A stretch of 64,000 nucleotides of DNA from Ypsolopha sequella (lineage: Eukaryota; Arthropoda; Insecta; Lepidoptera; Ypsolophidae): positions 11,674,001 to 11,738,000 of the forward strand of contig OW204000.1 of assembly GCA_934047225.1 (NCBI GenBank). The letters run 5' to 3'. This document shows, piece by piece, positions 18,911 through 30,335 of this stretch. Position 1 is the first letter of the stretch, and each line of letters starts with the position of its first letter. The notes under the pieces were generated by a model that was not told the DNA's origin, did not search any database, and saw nothing but the letters and a program-made list of their open reading frames with translations. Both the position numbers and the translations under genes were made by a program.

Positions 18911-20024
18911 CTTTACCTGTAAATCAAATAAGTGCACCAAAAACCATTCCAAACCAGAGTCAAATACGTTCTAAAAAATTAAGGGTCCGCAAAATATTGA
19001 CAGATTCTAAAGGACAACACAAAAATAACACAACGCGGGTGAAGTCGCAGGCAAAAGCTAGTAGTAGATAGTTTAAGCCTACCCTGATATTTTCTGGGCC
19101 TGTCTTGATTACACAGTCTGGCTACGGCCCTCCGCTGATGAGCCCGAAGATGGCTAACGTAGCCGATCTTCCTAGTAAACCCCCGTGTGCACTGAGCTCA
19201 CGTGATGACGTGAGTATACGATCAACATAAATAAAGAGAATGGCCACGGTCGGTCGGGCTTTTAACTCGTCGCGTTTGGCGTTGAGGCTATTTTTGCGCT
19301 GTTCCTGAAAATGGGGAACGAGTACTTGCCTTTGTACAAGACCCCGCGCCAATTAGGCCGCTGTGCTTTTGAAATTTTTGGCTGTGCTGCCAATGCTTCC
19401 CATTCAGGGCTCGATATTACCCCTTTTCATATGTCACTTCTGAACATCTTTGTGCCTGAGGAGTTGGGCGCCCTATTTTCGCTTTACCTCCTTCAGTTCA
19501 GAAAAAAAGATACGCTTCGCCACTCTCTTCCCTGACATCCATGAGACGTCACAAATCATCGTAAATAAATACACCATATGGTGTACATAAAATAATATAT
19601 TTACATAAATTACTAATTTCTAACTATTTTGGTCTTTGAGATAGATCCCGTTACAAAAATTTTCTAAAACGGACAAATTTGACGGCCCCCCATTTCTTTA
19701 TTTTTGAAGATAAATAAAAAGAAAAAAATATTTATACTCTACTAAATAAGTTCTAGATAATAACATTCCACATGCCAGATGGAGACAAAAAAAACTTTTT
19801 TTGGCTCCTTTTTCATATAATGGCGCCCGCCACTGAAGAATTTTATTTTTGGGTAAACATTCTGCATAATATTTCAAAATTTCAGGTCAGACATTCGGAC
19901 AACAGAGTGACATAATAAAGGGCTCCGTTTTGCCCTTCAGGTATGGAACTTGATAACGCATGGTATAACATTATATAGAAAAAAACGCCAACCGGCATTG
20001 TTTTGGAAATATTGGACGAAATGC
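18911..20024. other. P450 intron sequence, no recognised gene
   Basis: Includes a GC-richer stretch (19100-19540) with open frames on both strands (19122-19352 minus, 19311-19535 plus). I recognise no protein in either; it may be the remains of a transposable element. Confidence 0.35.
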
Positions 20025-20054
20025 TCATCCATAAAGCCCCAAAAAACAACTTAC

Positions 20055-20254
20055 AATTGTCGACATCCTTTTCAAAATTTTGATAACTTTTTCTTCTTCC
20101 TTTTTAGTCTTTGTCCAGTAGTATAAAATCCAGGGATGCAACAAAATGTTTTGTCCTCTCTTGCAATTAATGTGTAAAATTTTCTCAATCGAATTTATGT
20201 ACTCGTTGTTGCATTTTTTTATTGTCTCCGTAGTAGATAATCCTAATGCCGCCT
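20055..20254 (-). CDS. P450 exon, helices E-F region
   Basis: Two hundred bases on the minus strand, acceptor ATTTCAG, donor GTAAGTT, entering in phase 1 and leaving in phase 0. It encodes AALGLSTTETIKKCNNEYI and then, after a stretch rich in Lys and Glu, ends ILKRMSTI. The arrangement (ALG after ETTC, a lipophilic W/Y segment, then a Lys/Glu-rich helix) fits residues around 180-250 of CYP4-clan enzymes. No stop codons are present. Confidence 0.85.
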
Positions 20255-20469
20255 CTGAAATGTGCCGAAAATTCATGTTTTCATAAAGTTCGTGAAATCG
20301 CAAGTCGAAAAATTAAACAAGTAGGTAATCGTGTAATGTTAAACATTAAATGTCTTGCATTCATGGTCCCTGTGCACGTTCCTTACATATATTTTTTACC
20401 AAACAGTCCAATCTTAAAAATAAACAGCATTTGTTGCCAATTTGAATTGACAACATTAACGCTAGCAAT

Positions 20470-20640
20470 AGGAACATTTTTCCGTGATGAAGAGTAACCA
20501 ATATCCTATGCCAGGACCTAAACTAATTACTTAACCAAATTTCATAAAAATCCGTTTAGCCGTTACAGAGCTGAGTGGTAACAAACATACACACATACAA
20601 ACTTTCGCATTTATAATAATTATAGATAGTAGGAGTTTAT
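20470..20640. repeat. Dispersed lepidopteran repeat end
   Basis: Contains CCAAATTTCATAAAAATCCG, then AACAAACATACACACATACA and CTTTCGCATTTATAAT, a 3'-end signature I recognise from common lepidopteran repeats. It fills nearly half of the 398-bp intron between the C-helix exon and the following exon. Confidence 0.55.
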
Positions 20641-20652
20641 TCGGATACTTAC

Positions 20653-20838
20653 GACATGTAGTTTCCAAAGAAATATTTTTTAAATAGGGAATAATATCGA
20701 ATTCATTTTTGCCTAGTTCTTTTTCAATTTGTTCCACAAATCGTAATGACATTTCGTTGAAAATTTGTAAATATCCATTTAGAACATTTTGATTGAAATA
20801 TGGGTTTAATAGTTTTCGATGTCGTTTCCATGTTGAAC
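20653..20838 (-). CDS. P450 exon, C helix (WxxxR)
   Basis: One hundred and eighty-six bases on the minus strand, acceptor TTTTCAG, donor GTAAGT, phase 1 to phase 1. It opens with STWKRHRKLLNPYF, the C-helix motif WxxxR whose W and R contact a heme propionate. It continues through the D-helix region and ends at LETTC. The split codon C + AG joins it to the next exon as TCQAALGL, matching the usual ET(I/V)C.TALG pattern. A common dispersed repeat ends only about 17 bases beyond its donor site in the short 398-bp intron. Confidence 0.9.
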
Positions 20839-21119
20839 CTGAAAATAAAATTATCATTTTATAGTAAGAAATAAATGAAACTAGTTAAAAAAAATATATA
20901 TCAAAAGTCTAAAATAACCATCACGGACAAAACCTTAAGCTTGAAATAGCTTGAATTACCAATCGGTATGTTCACTTCACCAGGAAAATTATGAGCGATT
21001 TTTTTTCGTTAAACACATGCCCACAATTTGGTAATCTTAATTTAAACCAATTTCAGTTTTATGCAATGAACATTTTTTTTAATATTTTCTTTGCTTGTAA
21101 CGTCATTTCTTTGTACGAA

Positions 21120-22450
21120 AAAAAAATAAGTTCCGTAAAACCCAAAAGTTACAAAAGGAACCTTTATGGTGAGACTCCATTGTCCGTCCGTCGTCCGTGT
21201 GTGACATCCTCATAACTTTGGCACCGCTAAAGATAAAGACATGAAAATTGGCACAAAATAGCATTAATTCTCTCACATATAACATTGTAAGAAAAAGTAT
21301 GAAAAATTTGAACTTGTTCAAAATATTTCCAAAATAAAAGTGTGAAAAATAAAAAATATTATACTAAAAATACAATGTGGGTAAAATTGTAGACACTAAA
21401 AAGCTAATTTTAAAAATATATACTTTTCTATATTTTTTGGCTCTGGTTTCTATAAATCTTAAAAAAAAAACACAAAAATATCTATGTCCCCCCGCTTATC
21501 TCCGAAACTAGTCAATCGAAAAATTTGAAAAAAATTTCGATTTTATAGATTACAACTGACCAATAACAGAAAAACTATAGCGATTTAAAAACGATGAGCA
21601 CAAATGAGAAATATAAAAAAAGTAAAATAATTATAAAAAAAATATTTTATAAAAATACAATATGTGTATAAAATTGTAGGTATTAAAAAGTTAGTTGTGA
21701 AAATATATGGTTTGGCTATATTTAATTGCATCTATTTCGAGAAATCCTTGAAAAACCATAAAAAAATGTATATCGCCCCCCCTTATCTCCAAAACTGGTA
21801 GACCGAAAAACATGAAAATAATCATGGCAATATGTGTTTACGTAAAGATTACAGGAAAAATAAAGCGGTTGAAAAATTCACGAAAAATAATGACAAAATT
21901 AAATTTATCATCCACAATACGGATCGCTAGGTACGCGAGTCTGACTTGCACTGAGCCGGTTTTTTTTTCATAAAAGCGTACATTAGTAACCTGTAAACTA
22001 GAACCTGTCAACAAGATATATGTATAAACATATACCGAGAGTTTAGTCGATAAACTGCTGCGCAGTCCACCAGTTTCGGAGATAAGTGGGGGGACATACA
22101 TATTTTTGTGGTTTTTTAAAGATTTATTGAAACCAGTGCCAGTAAATATAATAAAAGTATATATTTTTACAATCAGCTTTTTAATATCTACAATTTGATA
22201 TCCATGTTGTATTTTTAGGATAATATTTTTTTATTTTTTCACTTTTGTTTTTGAAATATTTTGAACAATTTCAAATTTTTTATTTTTTTACACGGTGATA
22301 TTTGGGCAAATGAATGCTATTTTTTTGTGTCAAATTTCATGTATTTATCTTTAACGGTGCTAAAGTTATCAGCCTGTGACTTACGGACGGACGGACGGAC
22401 GGACGGACGGACAACGGAGTCTCACCATAAAGGTTCCTTTTGTACTTTTT
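21120..22450. repeat. Long inverted-repeat element
   Basis: The left arm (about 21145-21360: AAAGGAACCTTTATGGTGAGACTCC...) is the reverse complement of the right arm (about 22200-22440: ...GGAGTCTCACCATAAAGGTTCCTTT), with moderate divergence. The interior (21770-22150) resembles the repeat family seen at 54504-54845 and 60160-60610, including GTTTACGTAAA.ATTACAGGAAA. It is probably a non-autonomous foldback-type element. Confidence 0.7.
22383..22414 (+). repeat. (GGAC)n microsatellite
   Basis: Seven uninterrupted copies of a GGAC tetranucleotide inside the right arm of the inverted-repeat element. Confidence 0.9.
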
Positions 22451-22479
22451 AGTTACGACACCCTAATAAGTGTTGATGG

Positions 22480-23550
22480 AGTTGTGTGTAGTGTTGAATT
22501 TAATGTTTCGCCAATGTCCCCTGGAATTGAGTTAAATATTTTTGGTTTTAAGTAGGTAGGCACCTGTTCTCGTTCTATAGTAATTGCTATATCTCGGTAC
22601 AATATATTTAGTTTTTAGTTTACTTTTGCTCCGGAAAAGCCATGGGTTTTTTTTATCTTTAAGGGAGACCTTTGGAATGTTTCTGTAGTTATCAAATATT
22701 TTACTTTAACGTCTACTGGCATAATATCACAAATTTTAAATAATTTTTCATATACTTTATTGCAACTTTACTTTTCTTCTTTACTGACTAGGCATTTCAA
22801 ATATCTCACTTTTATATTTTTTATTTAATTTAAGTATGTAGGAAAAGTTCTCCCATAGCTGGCCAATCCGTAGCTGAAAACCGGTTCCACTAGCGCATGA
22901 TATTATATACAATACAGTACAGCACGAGTTACACAATATTTCAGGTTATTGAACTTTGCTTAAAATATTCTTAGTCTATTAAACACATTTTTTATTTGGT
23001 ATTTCCAGAACCTCAAGTATTTCATTTTGTCTACCTTTTCAATATATAAGCAATTGCAATTTGTATGGTTTTGATGTAAACAATCGTATGTATGACCTAT
23101 TATTTGAAACGGTATATCTTTTAGTAAAAGACTTTTACGGAAGCTCTTTGCGATTTTTGTTTTTTAAACATTTAATATTAACTCGTAAGCCTCAAGCTTA
23201 CTGGACCACGTCAACCACACTCTTCCATGGCCCTCAGCAACGTATTCAATGTGTCAAATACCTTTTAAAAGTCTATGAACAATGCCAAAACATGTTCCTT
23301 TCTATCAAGACACTTATTTATTTCATTTGTAAATTCAGAAAGGACTGTGTTAGATCCTTTATTTCTTTGAAATCCATGTTGCACATTACTTAAAATTTCA
23401 TTTTTTTTCTATAAATCTTGAGATGTGCCCTACAATAACTTTTTCAACTATTTTATTTATTGTTGATAGTATCGCAATCAATATCAATAGGTGACTGCCC
23501 CGTTCATATATCGGCCTTACTTTGGATAACTTAAAATTTTTAGGTTATAT
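22480..23550 (-). pseudogene. Decayed Jockey/CR1-group LINE reverse transcriptase
   Basis: The minus strand encodes scattered RT pieces: PIYERG near 23510, STINKIVEKVIVGHISRF near 23440, NVQHGFQRNKGSNTV near 23370, KCLDRKEHVLALFIDF near 23290 and FDTLN near 23250. Weaker resemblance to the post-RT region extends to about 22500. Many stops and frame changes are present. Confidence 0.65.
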
Positions 23551-24000
23551 ACCTGTGTATAGGGCTGATTACACTTTTAATGGCCTTAATATCTTTATAA
23601 CTATCAAACCGATTACATTGTTATTAATCTTGTTTAAACGAGTATAACATTCTCTAATAGATGTTTATAGACATCAAACAAGTCAATGCAACGGTTGACG
23701 TGCAATAAATAACCTTAGAGCAAATTCATTAAAAATAAACGAAGTCGCAAGTCCTGCGCTCTCTTTGCTATGGAGATGTTTTCGTAATCTAGGAAGACAA
23801 TCCTTATTTTACGCATTTATTCGGTAATTTAGCTTTTTATTAAGTTAAATATTGTCTACATTTTAGTGTCTTATACTCCTAATGTCAAAAGGTGAGGCGA
23901 CTGTGTCTGCCTATTAGTGAGTTAAACGTTTCTAGCTCTTAAACGAAGAAAGATAGATACATGAAATCTGTACAAAATACGTATGTATTTTATATTTACC
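23551..24000. other. P450 intron sequence, nothing recognised
   Basis: AT-rich, with no coding or repeat structure that I can support. Confidence 0.4.
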
Positions 24001-24004
24001 TACT

Positions 24005-24235
24005 AATCAACGTGGTTTTCATTATTTTAATCTCAAGGGGGTCCCCATACAAGTGAAGGGAGAACAAATATTTTTTTTATTCTTTATAAATCCATGTATC
24101 TTAGAAAAGAACTTTTAAAGCAGAGAACGAAAATAATTTTTATTTCGTTTTAGTTTTTTAAACGAACCCAAGGCAGCCCATCAAATTTGATTTTTAGGCA
24201 TATTTATCACCAGCTCTATTTTAAAAATAATAACG
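24005..24235 (+). repeat. Inverted dispersed repeat, copy 1
   Basis: Shares, in reverse complement, GGGG.(T/A)CCCCATACAAGT, AAGAACTTTTAAAG, TTAGGCA and CACCAGCTCTATTT with 26985-27225. The stretch between the two copies holds an RTE remnant and a foldback MITE. Confidence 0.55.
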
Positions 24236-24745
24236 TACAGGATTCTGAAATTCAGAGTTAATAATTACTAATATACTGTAGTGAAACAACAAATACTACA
24301 AAAGTTCAAGAGAATAAAATTTAAAGAGCACAATTAATGATTGATGATAGGTACCAATTTTTCACACGGCTGACTTCGTTTTTATAAGATTGCCTAGACA
24401 GTAACTTTTTACCACGACATCGCTAGCTCTTAACGTTTTATTGCTATACTGTCCTTCATACCAAACTACTGCATTTTTTAATTATTTATGGTTCGTTTGA
24501 TTTCAAACACAAGAAAAAAGTTATATAAGAAAAAGCTGTGTGAAAGTGGGACTTTTTGGAGCTTGAAAGAAAAGATTTCTGAATACTTACTCGTAGTCAC
24601 ATTTCTTAAACATGAAGATTACCCGAAATTTTAAGCCGGATAGGAATTAAAGGGTGGGTGATTTAGTTATTTTTTTTTCGATTTTATGCTCTGGCGTACA
24701 AACGGAATGACAAATATTTTCGTATGGCATCATAATCTGACCGTG
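24236..24745. other. P450 intron sequence, nothing recognised
   Basis: AT-rich intron sequence without recognisable features. Confidence 0.35.
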
Positions 24746-24749
24746 AAAT

Positions 24750-25310
24750 TTGAAAGAGCGTAAATATGGACGATAGAGGAGTTATTTATCAAATGCCAAT
24801 TATACGCCGATGACCAAGTTCTCCTTGCTTGATCGACCGATGAGCTGCAAGCGATGGTAACAATTATGGATGATGCCTTTGAAAAGAAAGGAATAAAAAT
24901 CAACGTAGGAAAAACAAAGGTTATGGTGATAGAGCGGTTTGAAGTGGTGACTGACCGCAAAGTAAAGTTTGGAAACGAGGAAGCAGAGCAGGTTAACGAG
25001 CGTGTCTATCTGGGTTGTCTATTTACGTGCGATCGAAAGTCTGACGGTGAAATTAAAAGAAGAGTGGTTGCGGGAAATAAAGTGAACGGGGCCCTGCACT
25101 CCTTTATGTGCAGCCAAAATGTGACTGCAAAGGCACGATTGGTGGTTCATAATGGAGTGTTGGCTCCTACACTTATAAGATAAAGATCAAAGTAGAGTGA
25201 ATGCAGTAAAAATGCGTTCTTTACGGAGGTTTTGTGGCTTAACATTGAATGAAAGAAGATGAAGTGACTAGAATAGAAAAAGGAATGCTTCGGTGGCAGA
25301 CATCATTCAT
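24750..25310 (+). pseudogene. RTE-like LINE reverse-transcriptase remnant
   Basis: Encodes ADDQVLLA (the catalytic xADD box) near 24800, then after a stop TDELQAMVTIMDDAFEKKG, KINVGKTKVMV, VYLGCLFTCDRKSDGEIKRR and LVVHNGVLAPTL. Further on, degenerate SLRRFCGLTLNERR matches the end of RTE-type polyproteins. The 109-codon frame 24854-25183 is the largest open part. The rest of the element is missing. Confidence 0.7.
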
Positions 25311-25880
25311 ACATTTTTGACACAACTATATCTAGTTGTTTGGCATTTATTTTTGCATTTGCCCGCTACCAGCTCTAAGTCTTTAAGGGATATAGGAGAT
25401 TGGAGACTTAACTGGCACCTGGTGGTACTGGATCTTGGTGAGGATAAAGCTTGTATAGCCGTTTTTTGCTTTTTTCCAGATATATGTTTGATAGTTTGCC
25501 ATTCGAAGGTGACAATAACACTACCACATTCCTTGAAATTCGTATTTTTGTGTCTGTACAATATGGTTATAATCTTTTCAGCGCGCTTCATATTTTTTTC
25601 CTCAAAAAGCAACTGCAACCAAAAGTTTCTAGCAGATGATGGCTCTCTAATAGTACCTACCTGCCAACGTTAAATAGCGGATAAGCCTATACAAGCCCTA
25701 CTTTTACCAGAATCCATGGGTTGGCATTTAAGAGAAGATGATTTGGTGCCGATAACTGGTCTCTAATCTCCGATATCCATTAGAGACTTTTCAGAGAACA
25801 ACCAGATGTGTGGTTGTGTTAAAAAACATTGAAATTCCATAAAAGACGTCTGTTACGTCACGAAGATGAAAATTTATATA
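25311..25880. other. P450 intron sequence, no supported gene
   Basis: Overlapping open frames of 126 codons (plus) and 103 codons (minus) at 25293-25673 show no recognisable protein and mirror one another. Confidence 0.35.
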
Positions 25881-26920
25881 TACAGGGTGGAAAAAATTTA
25901 TGGACCCTGGAGGGGAACTACGCCTTAAATCCTTTAGTTAGCTCATTTTACTGAAAGCAAACATTCCTTTATTTTTTAAAAGAAACAAAACTGCATTCAA
26001 AGATTCTGAAATCCGCTTGTCTCACCCGGGAATAGAACCAACTAAAAGTTTAAAAAAAACCCTCGCTATTTTATTATACGATTCGGTAGGATGATTGTTC
26101 AGGATAAAATTTGTCTAATAAACATTTGGTCTTACATTCATCAGTTGTACGAGATACCCATGAAATTAAATATTTATTACAAGTTCTTCATTAACAATAC
26201 CTAGTACTTTTCACTTGTAACAAGTAAATGACAAGTTATAATTTTCTTATCTCTCTTACATCCAAAGACATCGTATGAAATACAAGCTTGCTAATTGTAA
26301 TAATAACCTTGTTGAAGACTTCAATAAGAAAATCGTTAAATGGTAATAATAAATACCTATATGCAAAGCACAATTCCTTCTTGCACTAGGCGTACTGACA
26401 AAATCTTTAAAAAGGGAACGTATTTCTTTTTTACAACGCGGAGCAATAAATTTGAAGTAAGAACGATAACTTTCAACATTTTTAAAATCGATAAAAGCAT
26501 TCGTTCAAATTTTAAATTTTGTTTTGTTTTGCTTTCATTCCGTGCTGTCATTGTGTAAAATGGCGTATCATTATTACATTACAAGTGAACAGTACGAGGT
26601 ATTGTTAATAAAGAAATTGTAATAAATATTCAATTTCATGGGTATCTCGTACAACAGATGAGTGTAAGACCAAATGTTTGTTAGACAAATTTTAACCTGA
26701 ACAATCATCCTACCGATTCGTATAATAAAATAGTGAGGGTTTATTTTTTTATTTTTAGTTGGTTCGATTCCCGGGTGACACAAGCGAATTTTAGAAGATC
26801 TTTGAATGGAGTTTTGTTTCTTTTAAAAAATAAAGGAATGTTTCCTTTCAGTAAAATGAGCTAACTAAAGGATTTAAGGTAGTTCCCCTCCAGAGCCCTT
26901 GAATTTTTTCCATCCTGTAT
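25881..26920. mobile_element. Foldback MITE with about 340-bp inverted arms
   Basis: Starts TACAGGGTGGAAAAAAT and ends ATTTTTTCCATCCTGTA. The left arm 25881-26225 and right arm 26577-26920 are reverse complements at roughly 90% identity, with an unpaired centre of about 350 bases. It is flanked by TATA on both sides. No transposase is encoded, so it moved with help from another element. It lies in the P450 intron between the C-helix and preceding exons. Confidence 0.85.
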
Positions 26921-26984
26921 ATCAACGGTATATAATAAGAGTAGAAAGCTATTATTAACAGTGTATTTCAGCTTCCTAAGCGTT

Positions 26985-27225
26985 ATTGTTTTTGAAATAG
27001 AGCTGGTGGTAAAGTGCCTAAAAAGCAATTTTGATAGTAAATATTTTCTTACTCCGCTTTAAAAGCTCTTTTCAACGATATATTTATTTAAACATGGATG
27101 GCTGTATAAATAAATAAATATATATATATATAAGTAAGTATAAATAAGCATTTCACTTTAAGAATTAAAAAAACGTTTGCTTTCCCTTTACTTGTATGGG
27201 GATCCCCTCGAGATAAAGTGGAAAG
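26985..27225 (-). repeat. Inverted dispersed repeat, copy 2
   Basis: Reverse-complement partner of 24005-24235, interrupted by a short AT microsatellite near 27105-27130. Confidence 0.5.
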
Positions 27226-27239
27226 AAATCTTGTGTAAT

Positions 27240-28000
27240 ATGTTAATTTAGATTATACAGGGTATCCGGAAACTGGCAATAGTACTCGTCCATACGAACA
27301 CTTTTACTACGGAGCCAACCCATCATCTTCATCTTAACACACTGTATACTTAAAAAAATATTATGAGAAATTGTATCCTATCTGTCTTCGTTTATGAGAT
27401 AGAAACTTTAACTGACTCACAAGCAGACAGAGTTGCCTCACCAAAAGGGTGCCTTTTTGACAATATCATCAATCAATATCATCAATACATATAATAAAAT
27501 AGTAGAACCCGGTGTGTCTGTATATTGAAGAAAAGTAATAAAAATAGAAAGGGGGTGACTAAAGAAGAGTAATAGAACACAATTCAACGATTTTTAGATT
27601 TTTTTCTGTCTGTCTGTCTGTCTTTTTGTTTGTTCACGTACATCTCCGAAACTACTGAACGGATTTTCATGTAGTTTTCACAAGTGGACAGAACTTAATT
27701 GGGATTAGAATATAGGCTTCGTTTCATTAAAATTGGGTGTCAGAAAAAAGTTCTTCTTCTTCTAAATTCTTTATTGCACAAAACACAGTTTAATGTACAA
27801 CAGGCGGACTTAATGCTAGACGTATTTTCTCCCAGTCAACCCAACAGAAAGTACAAGAAAGTTACAGAGGCAGGTGTGCAAAAAGGCTTTACATTTTTAG
27901 ATTTTAAACAACAAATAAAACATAAAAAATACATTTATGTATTGATATATAATTTTGTAATTAAATACTAATAATGTAAAAAGTAAGCTTCAGAAAAATA
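27240..28000. repeat. Mixed repeat fragments
   Basis: Holds ACAGGGTATCCGGAAACTGGCAATAGTACTCGTCC-type sequence at 27255-27300 (related to 46425-46480), a TCTG microsatellite near 27607, a common CATCTCCGAAACTACTGAAC block near 27640, and a TTTATTGCACAAAACACAG block near 27765 that resembles LINE 3' tails. No intact element is seen. Confidence 0.45.
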
Positions 28001-28005
28001 TATAT

Positions 28006-28547
28006 ACAGGATCTAATCGTTAAGTGTGACCAGGCCATTATTCCGTAACTATTACAGATATCAAAGAAATTTAAACTGATATCGAAAGTACGTTACCTAA
28101 TCAGTAAAATAACATCAATAACTTTTTGAAAATCACACGAGAAGTATCCAAAATTTTTACATTAAACATTCCCATACATTTAGTATGGGATTAGTAGAAA
28201 GGTTTTAGTTTCCTTATTTTAAGTAGTCTAGTACTCATTTTACCTTAATCTCATTTAATGATTACGTATGATATGATAATCATGATTTTCAAGTAGATAC
28301 ACGTGTAGATTAGTTATGTTGCCACTTCAAATTAGTAAGAAACCTTGTTTCAATATCGCATTAATACTAAATGTATGAGAATATTTAATGTCAACATTTT
28401 GGATACTTCTCGTTTGATTATTCTTAAAAAGTTATTGATATAATTTTACTGATTAGGTAACATACTTTCGATATCGGTTTAAAATTTTTTGATATCTGTA
28501 ATAGTTATGGAATAATGGCCTGGTCACACTTAACGATTACACCCTGT
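28006..28547. mobile_element. Foldback MITE with about 190-bp inverted arms
   Basis: The left end ACAGGATCTAATCGTTAAGT and right end (reverse complement ACAGGGTGTAATCGTTAAGT) are partners. The arms stay complementary through GTGTGACCAGGCCATTATTCC to about 28175. TATA flanks both ends. There is no coding capacity. Confidence 0.85.
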
Positions 28548-28915
28548 ATATGTATAAATATAAGAAAATAATATACTACATAAATACTTAATACGTTATA
28601 AGTTATAGTCATGTAAAGATTTTTGGAGTTTACTTATCTACTGTGAGAAGTTACAAAGCAAATAATAATTCCTGGCGATGAAGGCTTATAGATCTCACGA
28701 TTGTTTAAAAAAACTATGATTAGAATTATGTAGCGTATAAAATTTAAGTACATAAAAAATCAAAAGTTGGCGCTGTTCTAAATCAGAACTTGCATAAATA
28801 AATCTCAAAGTGACAGATGGTTATTTTTCATAGATCTTTGACAGATGTCAAATTGACAGAAAAATTGGCAAAATAATTAGGCCACGAGGAATAACCCGAA
28901 TTTTATTATAGGTAA

Positions 28916-29085
28916 CTATGATAGTAGCGTCGCTCCGCTTCATTTTGCTCGGCTCCCGAATTTATTTACTAAGCAATCTAAGACGCTCATCCCCGCTGTG
29001 CTTAGCTGCACTCCTTATCGCATCACATCTATTTTTTACTTTTATTTAAAGACTTTCGTAAATTTCGTTGCGCCTAGCCAACCTT
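28916..29085. repeat. Dispersed repeat with CTCCGC / CTCGGCTCCC core
   Basis: Shares gcgctccgc.tc..tt.GCTCGGCTCCC.AATTTATTT with 51700-51745, followed in both by a CATCTCCTCACTCC-like and a CACxTATTTTTxACTTTT block. Confidence 0.5.
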
Positions 29086-29395
29086 ATTTATTTTGATGTA
29101 TTTTTTTTTCAACACAACTAAAAGTTGGTCCCACCTTGTTACTTAGTTATATTATCTGTGCTTAGGGTTACCGGCTGTAAATCGTGTCAATTGTCCCATC
29201 ATGGGACAACACAATGGGACAAGTGGGACAGACAGTACGCTTCTAGTCTAACACTTATGCGTTCCGCGGTCACTGTAAGCTATGCGACGGGTTTGATCTT
29301 TTCACAGACAGACCGCGACGGTCAAGAAAAACGTGCGTTCTGATTGTTTGAACCGCAGACCGCAGAACACGCTCTGAATTACCATTACAACTTAC
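29086..29395. other. P450 intron sequence, nothing recognised
   Basis: Contains a small CCCATCATGGGA palindrome near 29194. No gene is recognised. Confidence 0.3.
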
Positions 29396-29506
29396 CATTA
29401 GCTGTCACAAGTCCTTCACCGAGCCAAGGTTTTACAAAGTTGTAAGGATACACCTTTTCTTCAAATGTGTTTAACATTGTTTGTGCAATTGTTGGGTCTG
29501 TAACAA
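29396..29506 (-). CDS. P450 exon, B-helix region
   Basis: One hundred and eleven bases on the minus strand between a TTTGCAG acceptor and a GTAAGT donor, phase 1 to phase 1. It encodes VVTDPTIAQTML, then KVYPYNFVKPWLGEGLVTAN. The GLVTANG(S)TW pattern leading into the C helix is characteristic of CYP4-clan P450s. Its last G joins GT of the next exon to make the Gly before STWKRHR. It is separated from the next exon by about 8.5 kb of intron holding two foldback MITEs and RTE/LINE remnants. Confidence 0.88.
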
Positions 29507-29790
29507 CTGCAAAGTACAACAATTTTTTAAATATTATTGAAAGTCGGAATAATGTCATTAGGTTAATTAAACATATATTTAATGCACGTAATGAAAGGCT
29601 AGCCATACAACATATTTCATGAAAACTCGATAGTGACTGCCGAACTAGCAAAAATACGTAATAGAATTTGGTAAAGCTGTACTTTTATGTAAATAATAAA
29701 TAAATTTTATGGGTAGTGGGTAGTAATAATAATTAAACGATTGGGATAAGGATTAAAATTGTATAATTATCCTTTTAAATTCACTTGGGA

Positions 29791-30335
29791 TGTTATTACT
29801 TTGACACCGATCACGAAACAATAAGCAGAGAGAAACCAAGAAGGCGCTTCTACCAGATACTAAAATGAGGTTAAATAAAGATTGATTTTTGTTAATATGA
29901 ATTAAATAAATTCAACACGCCCCCTCAAAAACTAATCTCAATAATGAACATTATATAAACTTAAATTATATTAACAGAGCGTACAACCTCCTAGTGTTTG
30001 CTGGGAATACATTGGTTCAACATTTGTTGCATGGATTAGGGAAACCTGCAAAACCTAATCAGACCATAAGATATTAATTAAATAAATCATTATCACTATA
30101 CATTTTTTTTTATTATAAGCTTATTCTAAAGCAATTGTTTCTAAACTTTTGAAAACTAACAGTAGGTAATGGCTTCGTAAACGCATCTGCCAATTGTTCA
30201 CCTGTGGGAATGTAATTTTATTACATTTTTCTCAACTTGTTCTTGGGAGAAGTGATATTTAATATCAATGTGTTTTGTCCGTTTGTGATTTGTTGGATTA
30301 TTTGCAATACTGATGCAGCCGTTATTATCTTCGTA
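29791..30335 (-). mobile_element. Copia element remnant: RNase H end, polypurine tract and 3' LTR
   Basis: The minus strand from about 30335 encodes YEDNNGCISIANNP, NHKRTKHIDIKYHFSQEQ, and in a shifted frame YIPTGEQLADAFTKPLP, the C-terminal signature of Copia RNase H. A stop, a polypurine tract (GAGGGGGCG) and a probable 3' LTR follow (29917 down to 29791, TGTTGAATT...TAATAACA, about 127 bases). The rest of the element is absent, and one frameshift lies near 30225. It sits in the P450 intron between the first two visible exons. Confidence 0.75.

Noticed and set aside
22383..22414. Short regularly spaced repeats, considered as a CRISPR-like array
   Set aside because: Simple GGAC microsatellite in a eukaryotic genome; no spacers.
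25293..25673. Overlapping 126- and 103-codon frames on opposite strands
   Set aside because: Mutual shadows without recognisable motifs or splice context.
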